In this document: positions 42,892 to 50,691 of the stretch, one piece after another
How positions within the stretch are numbered: position 1 is the stretch's first letter
Layout: each line of letters opens with the position of its first letter
NCBI GenBank assembly: GCA_027493525.1
Contig: JAOSKN010000002.1
Location: 2,513,326-2,577,325 of the forward strand
Reading direction: 5' to 3'
From: Planctomycetota bacterium
GTDB taxonomy: Bacteria; Planctomycetota; SZUA-567; H5-PLA8
Length of the DNA: 64,000 bases
Position numbers and translations under genes: made by a program
The notes under the pieces: model-generated
Databases searched by the model: none
The model's input: the letters and a program-made list of their open reading frames with translations, nothing else
Told to the model about the DNA's origin: nothing

Positions 42892-43788
42892 TTAGTCTGG
42901 GATCTTCACGAACGGCCCGCCGCGGCACTCCTTCAGGTAATTCAGGCCGCGCACCTGGCCGGTCATCTCCAGGTCGCCGCGGTAGACCGGATCGTGCCAG
43001 CCTTCGATGTCGATGGCGCCCTTGAACCCGCCCATGCGCAGGAGCGTGATCACGTCCGTCCAGTTCGTGTCGCCGAAGCCCGGCGTGCGATGGTAGACGT
43101 AGGGTTTGCCGCCGCGGATGCCGGAGGTCTTGACCACGTCCCAGAGCACCGTCGCGTCCTTGCCGTGCACGTGGAAGACCTTGTGGACCCACTTGCGCAA
43201 CTGGGGCAGTGGATCGATCAGGCTGTTCATCTGGTGGCAGGGTTCCCATTCCAGGCCGATGTTCTCGGCGGGCAGCTCGTTGAACATCAGCTCCCACGCC
43301 GCCGGAGCGTGGGCGATGTTCCAGTCGCCGTACTCCCACGTCCCGCCCATGTCGCAGTTCTCGAAGGCCAGCCGCACGCCCTTGTCGGCGGCGCGCCTGG
43401 CCAGCGGGCCGAAGACCTTCTTGTACGTCTTCATCGACTCGGGGATCGGCTTGTTGACGATCCGCCCGGCGAAGCCGCAGACGATGTCGCAGCCGAAGAG
43501 GTGCGCGCTGTCGATCAGCTTCGTCCAGCCTTGCGCGTTGACCTTGTCTTCGAGCGGGTTGCCGTAGATGCCGATGCTGCTGATCACGGCCCCGGTTCCG
43601 CTCTCCTTCAGGAAGCCCGTGACTTCGCGCGCGATCTTCTTCACGTCCACGTCGCCGATATGCTTCCAGAACGTCAGCTCGAAGCTCTCGAAGCCGTGGG
43701 GAAGGATCTGGCGCAGGTACGCGGCGCCTTTGGCGGCCGGCGCCAGCGTCCCGATGCGGATGTCCTGGTGGTTCTCGTGGCCCTTCAT
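42892..43788 (-). CDS. Sugar phosphate isomerase/epimerase (xylose-isomerase-like TIM barrel)
   Basis: 298 residues of the AP-endonuclease-2/xylose-isomerase-like TIM-barrel family. Metal-ligand-bearing segments: RLAFENCDMGGTWEYGDWNI (Glu of strand 4-5), IGLEWEPCHQMNSLIDPL (Glu/His), KVFHVHGKDATVLWDVVK (His-x-His), and GGFKGAIDIEGWHDPVYRGD with the last Glu and Asp. Such enzymes interconvert keto and aldo sugars or epimerise at C2/C3 (e.g. inosose and hydroxypyruvate relatives). ATG 43788 follows AGGAG. No signal peptide, so cytosolic. With the Gfo/Idh/MocA gene upstream on the other strand it probably belongs to one sugar-catabolic set. Confidence 0.87.
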   Translation of the reverse strand: MKGHENHQDIRIGTLAPAAKGAAYLRQILPHGFESFELTFWKHIGDVDVKKIAREVTGFLKESGTGAVISSIGIYGNPLEDKVNAQGWTKLIDSAHLFGCDIVCGFAGRIVNKPIPESMKTYKKVFGPLARRAADKGVRLAFENCDMGGTWEYGDWNIAHAPAAWELMFNELPAENIGLEWEPCHQMNSLIDPLPQLRKWVHKVFHVHGKDATVLWDVVKTSGIRGGKPYVYHRTPGFGDTNWTDVITLLRMGGFKGAIDIEGWHDPVYRGDLEMTGQVRGLNYLKECRGGPFVKIPD

Positions 43789-43874
43789 GCACGCGCTCCT
43801 GTCCTGCGGGGTTGAACGGAAGGCGAAAGCTTAGCGTGCGCGCGCGGCATTGCCATGCGTGAACGGGAGGCACT

Positions 43875-43999
43875 ATTCACCGCCGAGAAGGCAGCGAGCG
43901 CGGAGCAAAGGGGAGCTTTCCACAACTAAACCAAAGCCCCGCCCGAGTAGTTTTTCTTGACGCAGATCTCCGCGTCCTCCGCGCTCTCTGTGGTGAAAA
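43875..43999. repeat. Inverted heptamer element (CACAGAG/CGCGGAG type)
   Basis: Left arm 43875-43912 (TTCACCGCCGAGAAGGCAGC...) and right arm 43957-43999. Read on the other strand, the right arm is TTCACCACAGAGAGCGCGGA..., with 7-bp spacing AGAGAGCG CGGAGGA CGCGGAG. The two arms match as inverted repeats around about 44 bp. A similar single block is at 14564-14590. Confidence 0.65.
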
Positions 44000-44008
44000 G
44001 GCCGTTAG

Positions 44009-44920
44009 TTAGCCATGCGCTGGGCTCAGGAACAGCAGCGCCGTGCCGCCGACGGCCAACATCGCGCCGGCGAAGGCGCGGAGCGAGACCTTTTCTTTAT
44101 GCAGCAGGACCGTGCAGGGAATGATCAGGACCGGCACCAGGGCCATGATCGTCGAGGCGATGCCCGTGGCGGTGTGCTGGACCGCGAGCAGCGAGAGGCC
44201 CACGCCCAGGAAGGGCCCGAAGAAGGAGCCGCCGAGGCTGTAGAGCATCCCGCGCCCGTCGGAGAGCGACTCCCAGACGCGCGGCCACCAGCCGATGCAG
44301 AGGAACAGCACCGCGAATCCGGCGATGCCCGCGACCACGCGGATCTGCGTCGCGGCGAACGGGTCGTACTCGCCCATCCCGAACTTGCCCAGCACCAGCC
44401 CCAGCGCCTGGCCCACCGCGCCGCCGAAGGCCAGCGCGATCCCCTGAAAGCGCCTCAGCGAGGACTGTTCGCCTGCTTCGGGCTGCCGCTCCAGGACCAC
44501 CCACGCCACCCCGGACAGGGTCAACGCCATCCCGAGCCAGTCCTGCGCGCGTAGCGTCTCGCCGAGCAGCAGCCAGCCGCATAGCGCGGCCAGGGGCGGC
44601 CAGAGCGACATCACCAGCATGGAGAGGCGCGGGCCGACCAGCAGGTACGAACGGAAGAGGCACAGATCGCCCAGCGTGAAGCCGATGAAGCCGCTCAGCG
44701 CGAGCCAGCCCCAGGCCTCGGGTGTCGCATCGCCCGGGACCGCGTAGCCGCGCGTGAGCCAGCCGTAGAGCGCCAGGAAAGCAAAGGCCATGAAGAGCCG
44801 GACCTGGTTCAGGGTCAGGCTGCCGATGCGGTGCGCCGCGGCCGAGAAGAAGAGCGCGCTGCCGGTCCAGCAGACGGCCGTGCCGAGCGCGGCGAATTCG
44901 CCGGTAAAGGTGTGCGGCAT
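44009..44920 (-). CDS. EamA/DMT-superfamily transporter
   Basis: 303 residues with ten predicted membrane segments in two repeats of five. The first EamA repeat runs from FAALGTAVCWTGSALFFSAA to LGMALTLSGVAWVVLE, and the second from GIALAFGGAVGQALGLVLGK to RAFAGAMLAVGGTALLFLSP. The loop GETLRAQDWLG in repeat one and LHKEKVSLRAFAG in repeat two are the usual DMT signature positions before TM5 and TM10. These carriers export or import small metabolites such as amino acids or sugars; specificity cannot be read. Its start is 93 bp from the end of murE, with a strong GC hairpin (GCGCG-CCCGGC / GCCGGG-CGCGC) between them, so it is probably outside the dcw transcript. Confidence 0.87.
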   Translation of the reverse strand: MPHTFTGEFAALGTAVCWTGSALFFSAAAHRIGSLTLNQVRLFMAFAFLALYGWLTRGYAVPGDATPEAWGWLALSGFIGFTLGDLCLFRSYLLVGPRLSMLVMSLWPPLAALCGWLLLGETLRAQDWLGMALTLSGVAWVVLERQPEAGEQSSLRRFQGIALAFGGAVGQALGLVLGKFGMGEYDPFAATQIRVVAGIAGFAVLFLCIGWWPRVWESLSDGRGMLYSLGGSFFGPFLGVGLSLLAVQHTATGIASTIMALVPVLIIPCTVLLHKEKVSLRAFAGAMLAVGGTALLFLSPAHG

Positions 44921-45013
44921 GGAGGCAGGAGGTCTAGCGCACTTCCCAGGGAGTGCAACGGCATTCGATCGGGCGCGACCCGGCCGGACGCCGGGCCGCG
45001 CCGCGTTCGCGGT

Positions 45014-46525
45014 TCAGATCGATTTCTGCGTCCCGAAGCGCCGCTCCAGTGCGGCCTTCGCCTGCACGCGGTCGTCGAAGGGGCGCTTCTCGGTCCCGAC
45101 GATCTGGTAGTCCTCGTGCCCCTTTCCGGCGATGAGCACCACGTCGCCGGGGCGGGCCTCGCCGATGGCTTGGTCGATGGCCCGCGCGCGGTCGGGCTCG
45201 ACGATGAATTTCCCGTGCCGGCGGATGCCCGCGCCGACCTCGGCGATGATCGCGTGCGGATCCTCGGTGCGCGGGTTGTCGCTGGTGACGACGCCCAGGT
45301 CGGCCAGTTCGTCCACGGCGCGCCCCATCTTGGGGCGCTTGGTCCTGTCGCGGTCGCCGCCGCAGCCGAAGACCACGAGCAGGCGCGAGGGGCCGACCGC
45401 GCGCAGGGCCTGCATCACGCGGCGCAGCGCGTCGTCGGTGTGCGCGTAATCCACCAGCACGCGGAAGGGCGCGATCCCGTCGCCCACGGCTTGCAGGCGA
45501 CCGGGCACCCCCGCGAAGCGCTCCAGCGCCGTCATCGCCGCGTCCATGTTGAAGGTCCGCGTCATATCGCTGCCCAGGACCATCGACGCGCCCAGCGCGG
45601 CCAGCGCGTTCTGGATGTTGTGCGCGCCGACGAGACCCCAGCGCAGCACGCGCTTGCCCCAGGGCGATTCGACCAGGAAGGTGGTCCCCTGGATGTCCAT
45701 GCGTTTGATCGTCCCACGCAGCTCGGCCTCGCGCCGGTTCTCCATCGTGAAGCCCAGCACGGTCGCGTGCGTCCGCGCGGCGTACCAGCGCCCGGCCTCG
45801 TCATCGAGATTGAGCACCGCATGGGCCGAAGGCGCCAGCGCCTCGAAGAGCAGCCCCTTGGCGTCGCGGTACTGTTCCATGGTGCGGTGAAAATCCAGAT
45901 GGTCCTGGGTCAGGTTGGTGAAGACGCCCGCGGCGAACTGGAGTCCCTCCACGCGCCGCTGCACCAAGCCGTGGCTGGAGACCTCCATGATCGCGGCCCG
46001 GCAGCCGTGCTCCGCCATCCGGCGCAGGTAGTCGCAGACGTCGGGGGCTTCGGGCGTGGTCAGCGGCGCCTCGAGCACGCCCGCCGGGTCGCCCACGTCG
46101 TACTCGATGGTGCCCAGGAGCCCGCAGGGCGTGCGCGTGGCATTGAGCAGGTGCCGGACGAGGTACGCGGAGGTGGACTTCCCGTTGGTGCCCGTCACGG
46201 CGCCGAGCTTGAGCCGGCGGTCGGGGATCTCGTGGAAGCGCCGCGCCAGATGCGCCAGCGCCGCGCGGGCGTGCGGCACGACGATCTGCGGCAGCCCGGT
46301 CAGCGGGTCGTCCCGCTCGGTCAGGATCGCCGCCGCGCCGCGTTCCCAGGCGTCCTTCGCGTAGACCGCCCCGTCGTTGCGCGCGCCGGGGAGCGCGGCG
46401 AAGAGGTGCCCCTGCCGCACGCGGCGCGAGTCGATGCTCAGGCCGGTGATCTCCGTCGCCGGGTCGAGCCGCGGCACGAACTTCGGGGCGGGGGACAGGT
46501 CTTCCAGCAAGCGCGCCAGTTGCAT
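45014..46525 (-). CDS. murE: UDP-MurNAc-L-Ala-D-Glu:meso-diaminopimelate ligase
   Basis: 503 residues. MurE adds the third amino acid to the peptidoglycan stem peptide with ATP. Seen: ITGLSIDSRRVRQGHLFAAL (UDP-binding start), the P-loop GAVTGTNGKSTSAYLVRHLL, LTTPEAPDVCDYLRRM, MEVSSHGLVQRRVEGLQF, TNLTQDHLDFHRTMEQYRDA then KGLLFEAL with the carbamylated Lys, and the amino-acid-selective motif VTSDNPRTEDP. DNPR is the form that selects meso-diaminopimelate rather than Lys, so this organism probably makes DAP-type peptidoglycan. ATG 46525 follows GGAGAAAG. Part of a mraZ-rsmH-ftsL-ftsI-murE run on the minus strand; a heptamer array separates it from ftsI. Confidence 0.95.
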   Translation of the reverse strand: MQLARLLEDLSPAPKFVPRLDPATEITGLSIDSRRVRQGHLFAALPGARNDGAVYAKDAWERGAAAILTERDDPLTGLPQIVVPHARAALAHLARRFHEIPDRRLKLGAVTGTNGKSTSAYLVRHLLNATRTPCGLLGTIEYDVGDPAGVLEAPLTTPEAPDVCDYLRRMAEHGCRAAIMEVSSHGLVQRRVEGLQFAAGVFTNLTQDHLDFHRTMEQYRDAKGLLFEALAPSAHAVLNLDDEAGRWYAARTHATVLGFTMENRREAELRGTIKRMDIQGTTFLVESPWGKRVLRWGLVGAHNIQNALAALGASMVLGSDMTRTFNMDAAMTALERFAGVPGRLQAVGDGIAPFRVLVDYAHTDDALRRVMQALRAVGPSRLLVVFGCGGDRDRTKRPKMGRAVDELADLGVVTSDNPRTEDPHAIIAEVGAGIRRHGKFIVEPDRARAIDQAIGEARPGDVVLIAGKGHEDYQIVGTEKRPFDDRVQAKAALERRFGTQKSI

Positions 46526-46576
46526 GGTCTTTCTCCGTTTCTCCTGACCGAGGACACCCGTCCTCAAGTCGCTAAT

Positions 46577-46611
46577 CTCGGAACTCGGAACTCGGAACTC
46601 GGAACTCGGAA
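46577..46611. repeat. Perfect heptamer array CTCGGAA x5
   Basis: Five exact copies of the 7-mer CTCGGAA, eight bases from the stop codon of ftsI, inside the dcw cluster. One orientation only; no inverted partner nearby. Confidence 0.9.
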
Positions 46612-46618
46612 CTACCAT

Positions 46619-48475
46619 CTACCCACCATGCCGGCGGGCCTTGAATTCCTTTTCGGCCAATTCCTGTTCGCGCTCGGGTCGCGGCGGCACGCCCAGGGCC
46701 TTCAGGCCGCGCCGCAGCACCTCCTTGACCGGGGGCGCGGCGACGGTGCCGCCGTAGTAGCCGAGCTTCTTGTCGGGCTCGTTGACCGCGATCAGGCAGA
46801 CCAGGCGCGGGTTTTCGACGGGGCCGAAGCCGCAGAAGCTGGCGATGTAGCGCTCGTGGCTGTAGCCGCCGGGTCCGGGAATCTGCGCCGTGCCGGTCTT
46901 GCCGCCGAGCTCGTACTCGGGACACCAGGCGGAGCGCGCGGTCCCCGTGAGCACCGTCTCGTGCAGGATCTCGCGCATGTCCAGGCTGGTTCGCTCGGAG
47001 AGCACCCGGCGCACGGGCTCGGTGCGCAGTTCGAAAAGCGTCTCGCCGCGCGGGTTAACGATCCGCTGCACCACCTGCGGGCGCAGCAGCATCCCGCCGT
47101 TGACCATCGCGGCGTAGGCGCTGGCGAGCTGGATCGGCGTGACGGCGATCTCCTGGCCCATGGGCACCGAGAGCAGGCTGTCCTTCGTCCACTTGGCGCG
47201 CGGGCGGACGATGCCGCGCCCTTCCCCCGTCAGGTCGATGCGGGTCTTCTCGCCGAACCCGAAATGCGCCACGGCGTCGTAGACGCCGTCGATGCCCAGC
47301 AGCAGGCCCAGCTTGGCCGCCCCGATGTTGCTCGACTTGGTGATGATCTGTTCCAGGCTGAGCGTGCCGTAGGCGTGGGCGTCGTGGAGCGTGCGGTAAC
47401 CGACCTTCCACGCGCCGTTCTGGCAGAAGAACGCGGTCCCGCGCGAGGCCAACTTCAGTTCCAGCACCTGCGCCGCGATGAAGGTCTTGAAGGTGCTGCC
47501 CGGCTCGAAGCAGTCCGTCAGCACGCGGTTGCGGCGGTCGCCGTCCTTGGCCGCGCCCGGCCGGTTCGGGTCGTAGGTGGGGCGGCAGGCCAGCGCGACC
47601 AGCGCGCCGGTGCGGACGTCGAGGACCACGCCGATGCACGACTTGGGATGGTAAGTCATCGTCACGAGGTCCAGCTCGTCCTCGAGCACGTGCTGGATGC
47701 CCGGATGCAGGGTCAGTTCGACTTCCATTCCGGGGCGCGGGGCCTGGGCCTCGGGCGTGTAGGCGTGCTCCCCGCCGCGGGAGAGCGCGCGCCGCGCCGC
47801 GTCGCGCTCGTAGGCGCGGAACCCGGGGATCCCGCGCAGCAGGCCGTCGAGCGCCAGTTCGACGCCTTCCTTGCCGCCGTCCACGCCGGACCAGCCCAGG
47901 ACGTGCGCGCACTCCGTGCCCAGCGGGTAGCGGCGGCGGAAGTCCTCCTCGAAGCCGAGCCCGCGCAGCCCGAGCGCCTGGATTTTTTCGGCCAGGTCGG
48001 GCTCCAGGTTCCGGGCGAGGTACACCACCCGCCGGTCCGGGCGGTCCATGCGCCGGGCGAGGCTTTCCGCGTCGGCTTCCAGGAGCGGGGCGAGCTGGGC
48101 GGCGGCCGCGGGCGCATCCTTCAGGATCTTCAGGTCGGCGAAGAGGATCTTGCGCGACTCGCAGAACACGAGCGTCTCGCCGCCGGCGCCTTTGATCGTC
48201 CCACGCGGGGCCGGGAGGCGTTCGGTCGCCGTCCGTTGCCGCTTCGCCTTGGCGGCCCAGGCCTCATGCTCCAGCACCTGGATCACGTACAGCCGGACCC
48301 CCAGCGCGGCGAAGAGCAGGCACAGGGGGACGAAGACCGCGCACTGGCGAAGCTTCACGGCGCGGTCCACCCCGCCCAGCGGGCCCCAGGCCGCCGAATG
48401 GCACGCGCCGGACGCGGCGCGAAGCACCGCGGTGCTCGCGGAGGGCAAGGGCGTGGCGGCATCCTGCTGGTCCAT
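46619..48475 (-). CDS. ftsI: Class B penicillin-binding protein (FtsI-type transpeptidase)
   Basis: 618 residues. A short cytosolic tail, one membrane segment (AVFVPLCLLFAALGVRLYVI), a pedestal domain with FEEDFRRRYPLGTECAHVLG, and a transpeptidase domain. The penicillin-binding motifs are visible: SxxK in FEPGSTFKTF, SxN in TKSSNIGAAKLG, and KTG in ELGGKTGTAQIPGPGG. Class B enzymes crosslink septal or side-wall peptidoglycan with a SEDS partner. Position between ftsL-like and murE genes indicates the division enzyme FtsI. No C-terminal PASTA domain is present. The start at 48475 yields a 35-residue Ala-rich leader before the basic residues of the membrane anchor. Confidence 0.92.
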   Translation of the reverse strand: MDQQDAATPLPSASTAVLRAASGACHSAAWGPLGGVDRAVKLRQCAVFVPLCLLFAALGVRLYVIQVLEHEAWAAKAKRQRTATERLPAPRGTIKGAGGETLVFCESRKILFADLKILKDAPAAAAQLAPLLEADAESLARRMDRPDRRVVYLARNLEPDLAEKIQALGLRGLGFEEDFRRRYPLGTECAHVLGWSGVDGGKEGVELALDGLLRGIPGFRAYERDAARRALSRGGEHAYTPEAQAPRPGMEVELTLHPGIQHVLEDELDLVTMTYHPKSCIGVVLDVRTGALVALACRPTYDPNRPGAAKDGDRRNRVLTDCFEPGSTFKTFIAAQVLELKLASRGTAFFCQNGAWKVGYRTLHDAHAYGTLSLEQIITKSSNIGAAKLGLLLGIDGVYDAVAHFGFGEKTRIDLTGEGRGIVRPRAKWTKDSLLSVPMGQEIAVTPIQLASAYAAMVNGGMLLRPQVVQRIVNPRGETLFELRTEPVRRVLSERTSLDMREILHETVLTGTARSAWCPEYELGGKTGTAQIPGPGGYSHERYIASFCGFGPVENPRLVCLIAVNEPDKKLGYYGGTVAAPPVKEVLRRGLKALGVPPRPEREQELAEKEFKARRHGG

Positions 48476-48508
48476 GCGCGCGTCCAGACTGGGTAGGCCC
48501 CGCGGCGC

Positions 48509-48790
48509 TCAGCGCCCGGCCGGCGCGGCGCGGGGGGCGTACGCCTCCAGGTCGGAGGTCGGTTTCACGGCCAGGCCCAACTGCCCGGCCCGTTCCATGA
48601 CTTGATCGGGGGTTTGCAGGGCCAGCAGGCGCGTCCGCTCCTCGCGGATGGCCTTGCGGACCCGGCGCAGGTTCGCTTCCATTTCAGCCACGCGGTAGCC
48701 GAGTTCGGTCTGGCGCTGGCTGTCGCGGACGGTCAGCAGGCCCGCGCAGGCCAGTGCGCCCACGACCAGCAGATGCCTTCCGCTCACCAT
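48509..48790 (-). CDS. ftsL: FtsL/DivIC-like small division protein
   Basis: 93 residues: an N-terminal membrane segment (LLVVGALACAGLLTVR), a coiled coil (GYRVAEMEANLRRVRKAIRE) and a short end with LQTPDQVMERAGQLGL, the classic FtsL/DivIC terminal helix phrase. FtsL joins FtsB and FtsQ in the divisome and helps activate FtsWI. Sequence conservation in this family is low, so the call rests on size, topology and the exact position between rsmH (19 bp upstream) and ftsI (33 bp downstream). The Pro/Ala-rich last ten residues are not part of the family core. Confidence 0.82.
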   Translation of the reverse strand: MVSGRHLLVVGALACAGLLTVRDSQRQTELGYRVAEMEANLRRVRKAIREERTRLLALQTPDQVMERAGQLGLAVKPTSDLEAYAPRAAPAGR

Positions 48791-48809
48791 GCTCGGAACC
48801 TCGCCGCGT

Positions 48810-49745
48810 TCAGGCCTCGTCCCGGCGCCGCAGCGCCCTCAGCTTCGCGCTCCGGCTGCGGGGATTGGCCTGGCTTTCGTCCGCTTCCGGCCGGACGACG
48901 GATTTCGTCAGTACCTGGAATCGTCCAGTTCCCTTGGCGCGCTTAAAGGCTTGTTTGACAAGACGATCCTCGCCGGAATGGAAGGCGATCGCGCAGAGCG
49001 TCCCGCCGGGCGCCAGGGTCTCGGGGGCGGCCTCCAGGAAGGCCTCCAAAGCCCCTAATTCGTCGTTCACGGCCATGCGCAGGGCCTGGAAGGTCCGGGT
49101 CGCGGGGTGGATGCGCTGGTGGCCCCGGACCTTGAGCGCGCGCCGCACGAGCCGCTCCAGGTCGCCCGTCGTCCGGACCGGCTCGTTGCGCCGGCGGGCC
49201 TCGACGAGCCAGCGCGCGAGCTTCCGCGACTGCCGTTCCCCGCCCAGGTGGAAGAGCGCGTCCGCCAGCTCGGCCTCGCCAGCCTCGGCGAGGTACTCGG
49301 CCGCCGAGCGGGGCAGGGTGGGGTCCAGGCGCAGGTCCAGCGGGGCGTCGTGGCGGAAGCTGAAGCCGCGCCCGGGATCGTCGAGCTGCATCGAGGAGAC
49401 GCCCAGGTCGGCGAGAATCCCGCGCGGCGCGGCCGCCGGCGCCAGCCCGGCCAGCACGGCGGGCAACTCGCGAAAATTCGCCTGCCGCAGCTCCAGGGTC
49501 ACGTTCTTGGCCTGGGCGCGGGGCTCCAGCCGCGCGCGCGCCAGCTCCAGCGCGGTGGGATCGACGTCGAGTCCCAGCAGCCGCCCGCCGGGGCCGAGGG
49601 CTTCCAGCATCAGCGCCGCGTGCCCGCCGGCGCCCAGCGTGGCGTCCACGGCCAGGTCGCCCGGGCGCAGGCGCAGCAGCTCAAGCGTCTCGCGGGGCAG
49701 GACGGAGACGTGCGGCGGAAGATCGGGGGACGGTTCGGAACTCAT
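48810..49745 (-). CDS. rsmH: 16S rRNA (cytosine(1402)-N(4))-methyltransferase RsmH
   Basis: 311 residues. RsmH (MraW) methylates N4 of C1402 in the 16S decoding centre. Seen: HVSVLPRETLELLRLRPGDL, the SAM motif DATLGAGGHAALML, LLGLDVDPTALELARARLE, ILADLGVSSMQLDDPGRGFS, and the C-terminal FHSGEDRLVKQAFKRAKG plus NPRSRSAKLRALRR. The family usually has HSLEDR; Leu is Gly here. I chose ATG 49745 (MSSEPSPDLPPHVSVLP) over 49763 because the latter lies within a repeat hairpin. It is the second or third gene of the dcw operon. Confidence 0.94.
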   Translation of the reverse strand: MSSEPSPDLPPHVSVLPRETLELLRLRPGDLAVDATLGAGGHAALMLEALGPGGRLLGLDVDPTALELARARLEPRAQAKNVTLELRQANFRELPAVLAGLAPAAAPRGILADLGVSSMQLDDPGRGFSFRHDAPLDLRLDPTLPRSAAEYLAEAGEAELADALFHLGGERQSRKLARWLVEARRRNEPVRTTGDLERLVRRALKVRGHQRIHPATRTFQALRMAVNDELGALEAFLEAAPETLAPGGTLCAIAFHSGEDRLVKQAFKRAKGTGRFQVLTKSVVRPEADESQANPRSRSAKLRALRRRDEA

Positions 49746-49752
49746 GGCGCGG

Positions 49753-49774
49753 CCCTCTCCCATCCGGGAGAGGG
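49753..49774. repeat. GC-rich hairpin repeat, copy 2
   Basis: Nine-bp perfect stem CCCTCTCCC / GGGAGAGGG with loop ATCC, followed by CGGGGGAAGG. It sits in the gap just upstream of rsmH inside an operon. Similar to 22614-22634 in shape and in the GGGG that follows. Confidence 0.5.
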
Positions 49775-49801
49775 CGGGGGAAGGACGGCAGCCGGCAACG
49801 G

Positions 49802-50056
49802 CTAAACGCCGGCGACGGCGGCGCGGCCGGCGCTGGCGGCGCGGAGGCCGCCGCGCGGGCGCACGCCCGAAATGCGCAGCAGGCTCTGCATGTAGGGCGA
49901 GAGTTCCACCGAGCCATAGGCCTGCCCGAGGCTGCGCACTTCGTCGCAGCGGCGGACGAGCAGTTCGGCGTCGGCGCGCAGGTCCTCGGGCAGCGGCGCG
50001 TCCGCGCCACGCGTCTCGAGGTGCCCGCGGATCCGATCGATGCTGGACGTACCCAT
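49802..50056 (-). CDS. Unknown 84-aa protein between mraZ and rsmH
   Basis: 84 residues beginning GTSSIDRIRGHLETRGADAP and continuing LPEDLRADAELLVRRCDEVR, LGQAYGSVELSPYMQSLLRI, ending in an Ala/Gly/Arg-rich tail. It looks helical and soluble; I see no membrane segment or known motif. GGAGGGG lies ahead of ATG 50056, so it is well translated. In most bacteria mraZ is followed directly by rsmH; a small extra gene here, in the same direction and within the same transcript, is a candidate lineage-specific division or cell-wall factor. The VELSPYMQSLLRISG stretch faintly recalls FlgM-like anti-sigma peptides, but this is too weak to assign. Confidence 0.6.
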   Translation of the reverse strand: MGTSSIDRIRGHLETRGADAPLPEDLRADAELLVRRCDEVRSLGQAYGSVELSPYMQSLLRISGVRPRGGLRAASAGRAAVAGV

Positions 50057-50094
50057 GACTTCCCCTCCATGCCGGCGCGGGGCGCCGGTCCAGG

Positions 50095-50613
50095 TTACAG
50101 GTTCAGGATGCCCGTGATCTTGGCGGCGCTGGCGGCGATCGTCTCGCGCTCCCGCGTCTCGTGGTCCCGGCGCGCCTCGGCCGGCCAGACTTCGATGCGG
50201 TTGAAGGCGCCGCAGAAGGCGACCTCCTCGCGCAGGCCCAACTGGTCCACCCAATGCGGCGGCAGGACGATGCGCCCCTGCTTGTCCGGCTCGACCGGCT
50301 CGGCATGCCCGGAGAGGTGCGCGATCAGCGCCGCGCGCACTTCTTCCGTCAGGTCTTCGCGCCGGCGAATCCCGTCGAGGATCTGGTCCAACTGGGTCTG
50401 CGTGTACATCCGCAGGAAGCCTTCCTCGTTCCAGCGCACCAGCAGGATCTGGCCCTCGTCGGCTTCCAGGATGACTTTCATCAGGTGGCGCGGAATCGCG
50501 ACCTGGTTCCGGCCCGAAACCTTATGGAAGGCCGTGCCGAAGAACGTCGCCCGGCGCGGGGCGCCGTTGGGGCGGTCGTTCGTGGGGACGGGGCCGGTTT
50601 CAGACACGTTCAT
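50095..50613 (-). CDS. mraZ: Transcriptional regulator MraZ
   Basis: 172 residues with two AbrB-like swapped-hairpin modules: FHKVSGRNQVAIPRHLMKVI in the first half and EPDKQGRIVLPPHWVDQLGL in the second, the duplicated DxxGR pattern of MraZ. MraZ forms ring-shaped oligomers and represses its own dcw operon by binding repeats upstream. An N-terminal tail of about 20 residues (NVSETGPVPTNDRPNGAPRR) and a C-terminal helical tail extend the usual length. ATG 50613 is first gene of the cluster, behind the promoter at 50663-50691. I do not see the TGGGN repeats bound by E. coli MraZ. Confidence 0.93.
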   Translation of the reverse strand: MNVSETGPVPTNDRPNGAPRRATFFGTAFHKVSGRNQVAIPRHLMKVILEADEGQILLVRWNEEGFLRMYTQTQLDQILDGIRRREDLTEEVRAALIAHLSGHAEPVEPDKQGRIVLPPHWVDQLGLREEVAFCGAFNRIEVWPAEARRDHETRERETIAASAAKITGILNL

Positions 50614-50662
50614 TCGCTCTCGTGCTATTAGCCTCTAATTTTCACTACTTTGGACGCGAGGA

Positions 50663-50691
50663 AAGATACCTGTCACTGCAAAGCCCGTCAA
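50663..50691 (-). promoter_or_regulatory. Sigma70-like promoter of the mraZ operon
   Basis: On the minus strand TTGACG (complement of 50686-50691), a 17-bp spacer and TATCTT (complement of 50663-50668). The expected start of transcription is about 43 bases upstream of mraZ. Spacing is ideal and the -35 differs from consensus in one base. Confidence 0.55.

Noticed and set aside
44831..48496. Very long plus-strand frame of 1221 codons across the dcw cluster
   Set aside because: It is the antisense shadow of murE and ftsI in GC-rich DNA; the minus-strand genes have full catalytic motifs.
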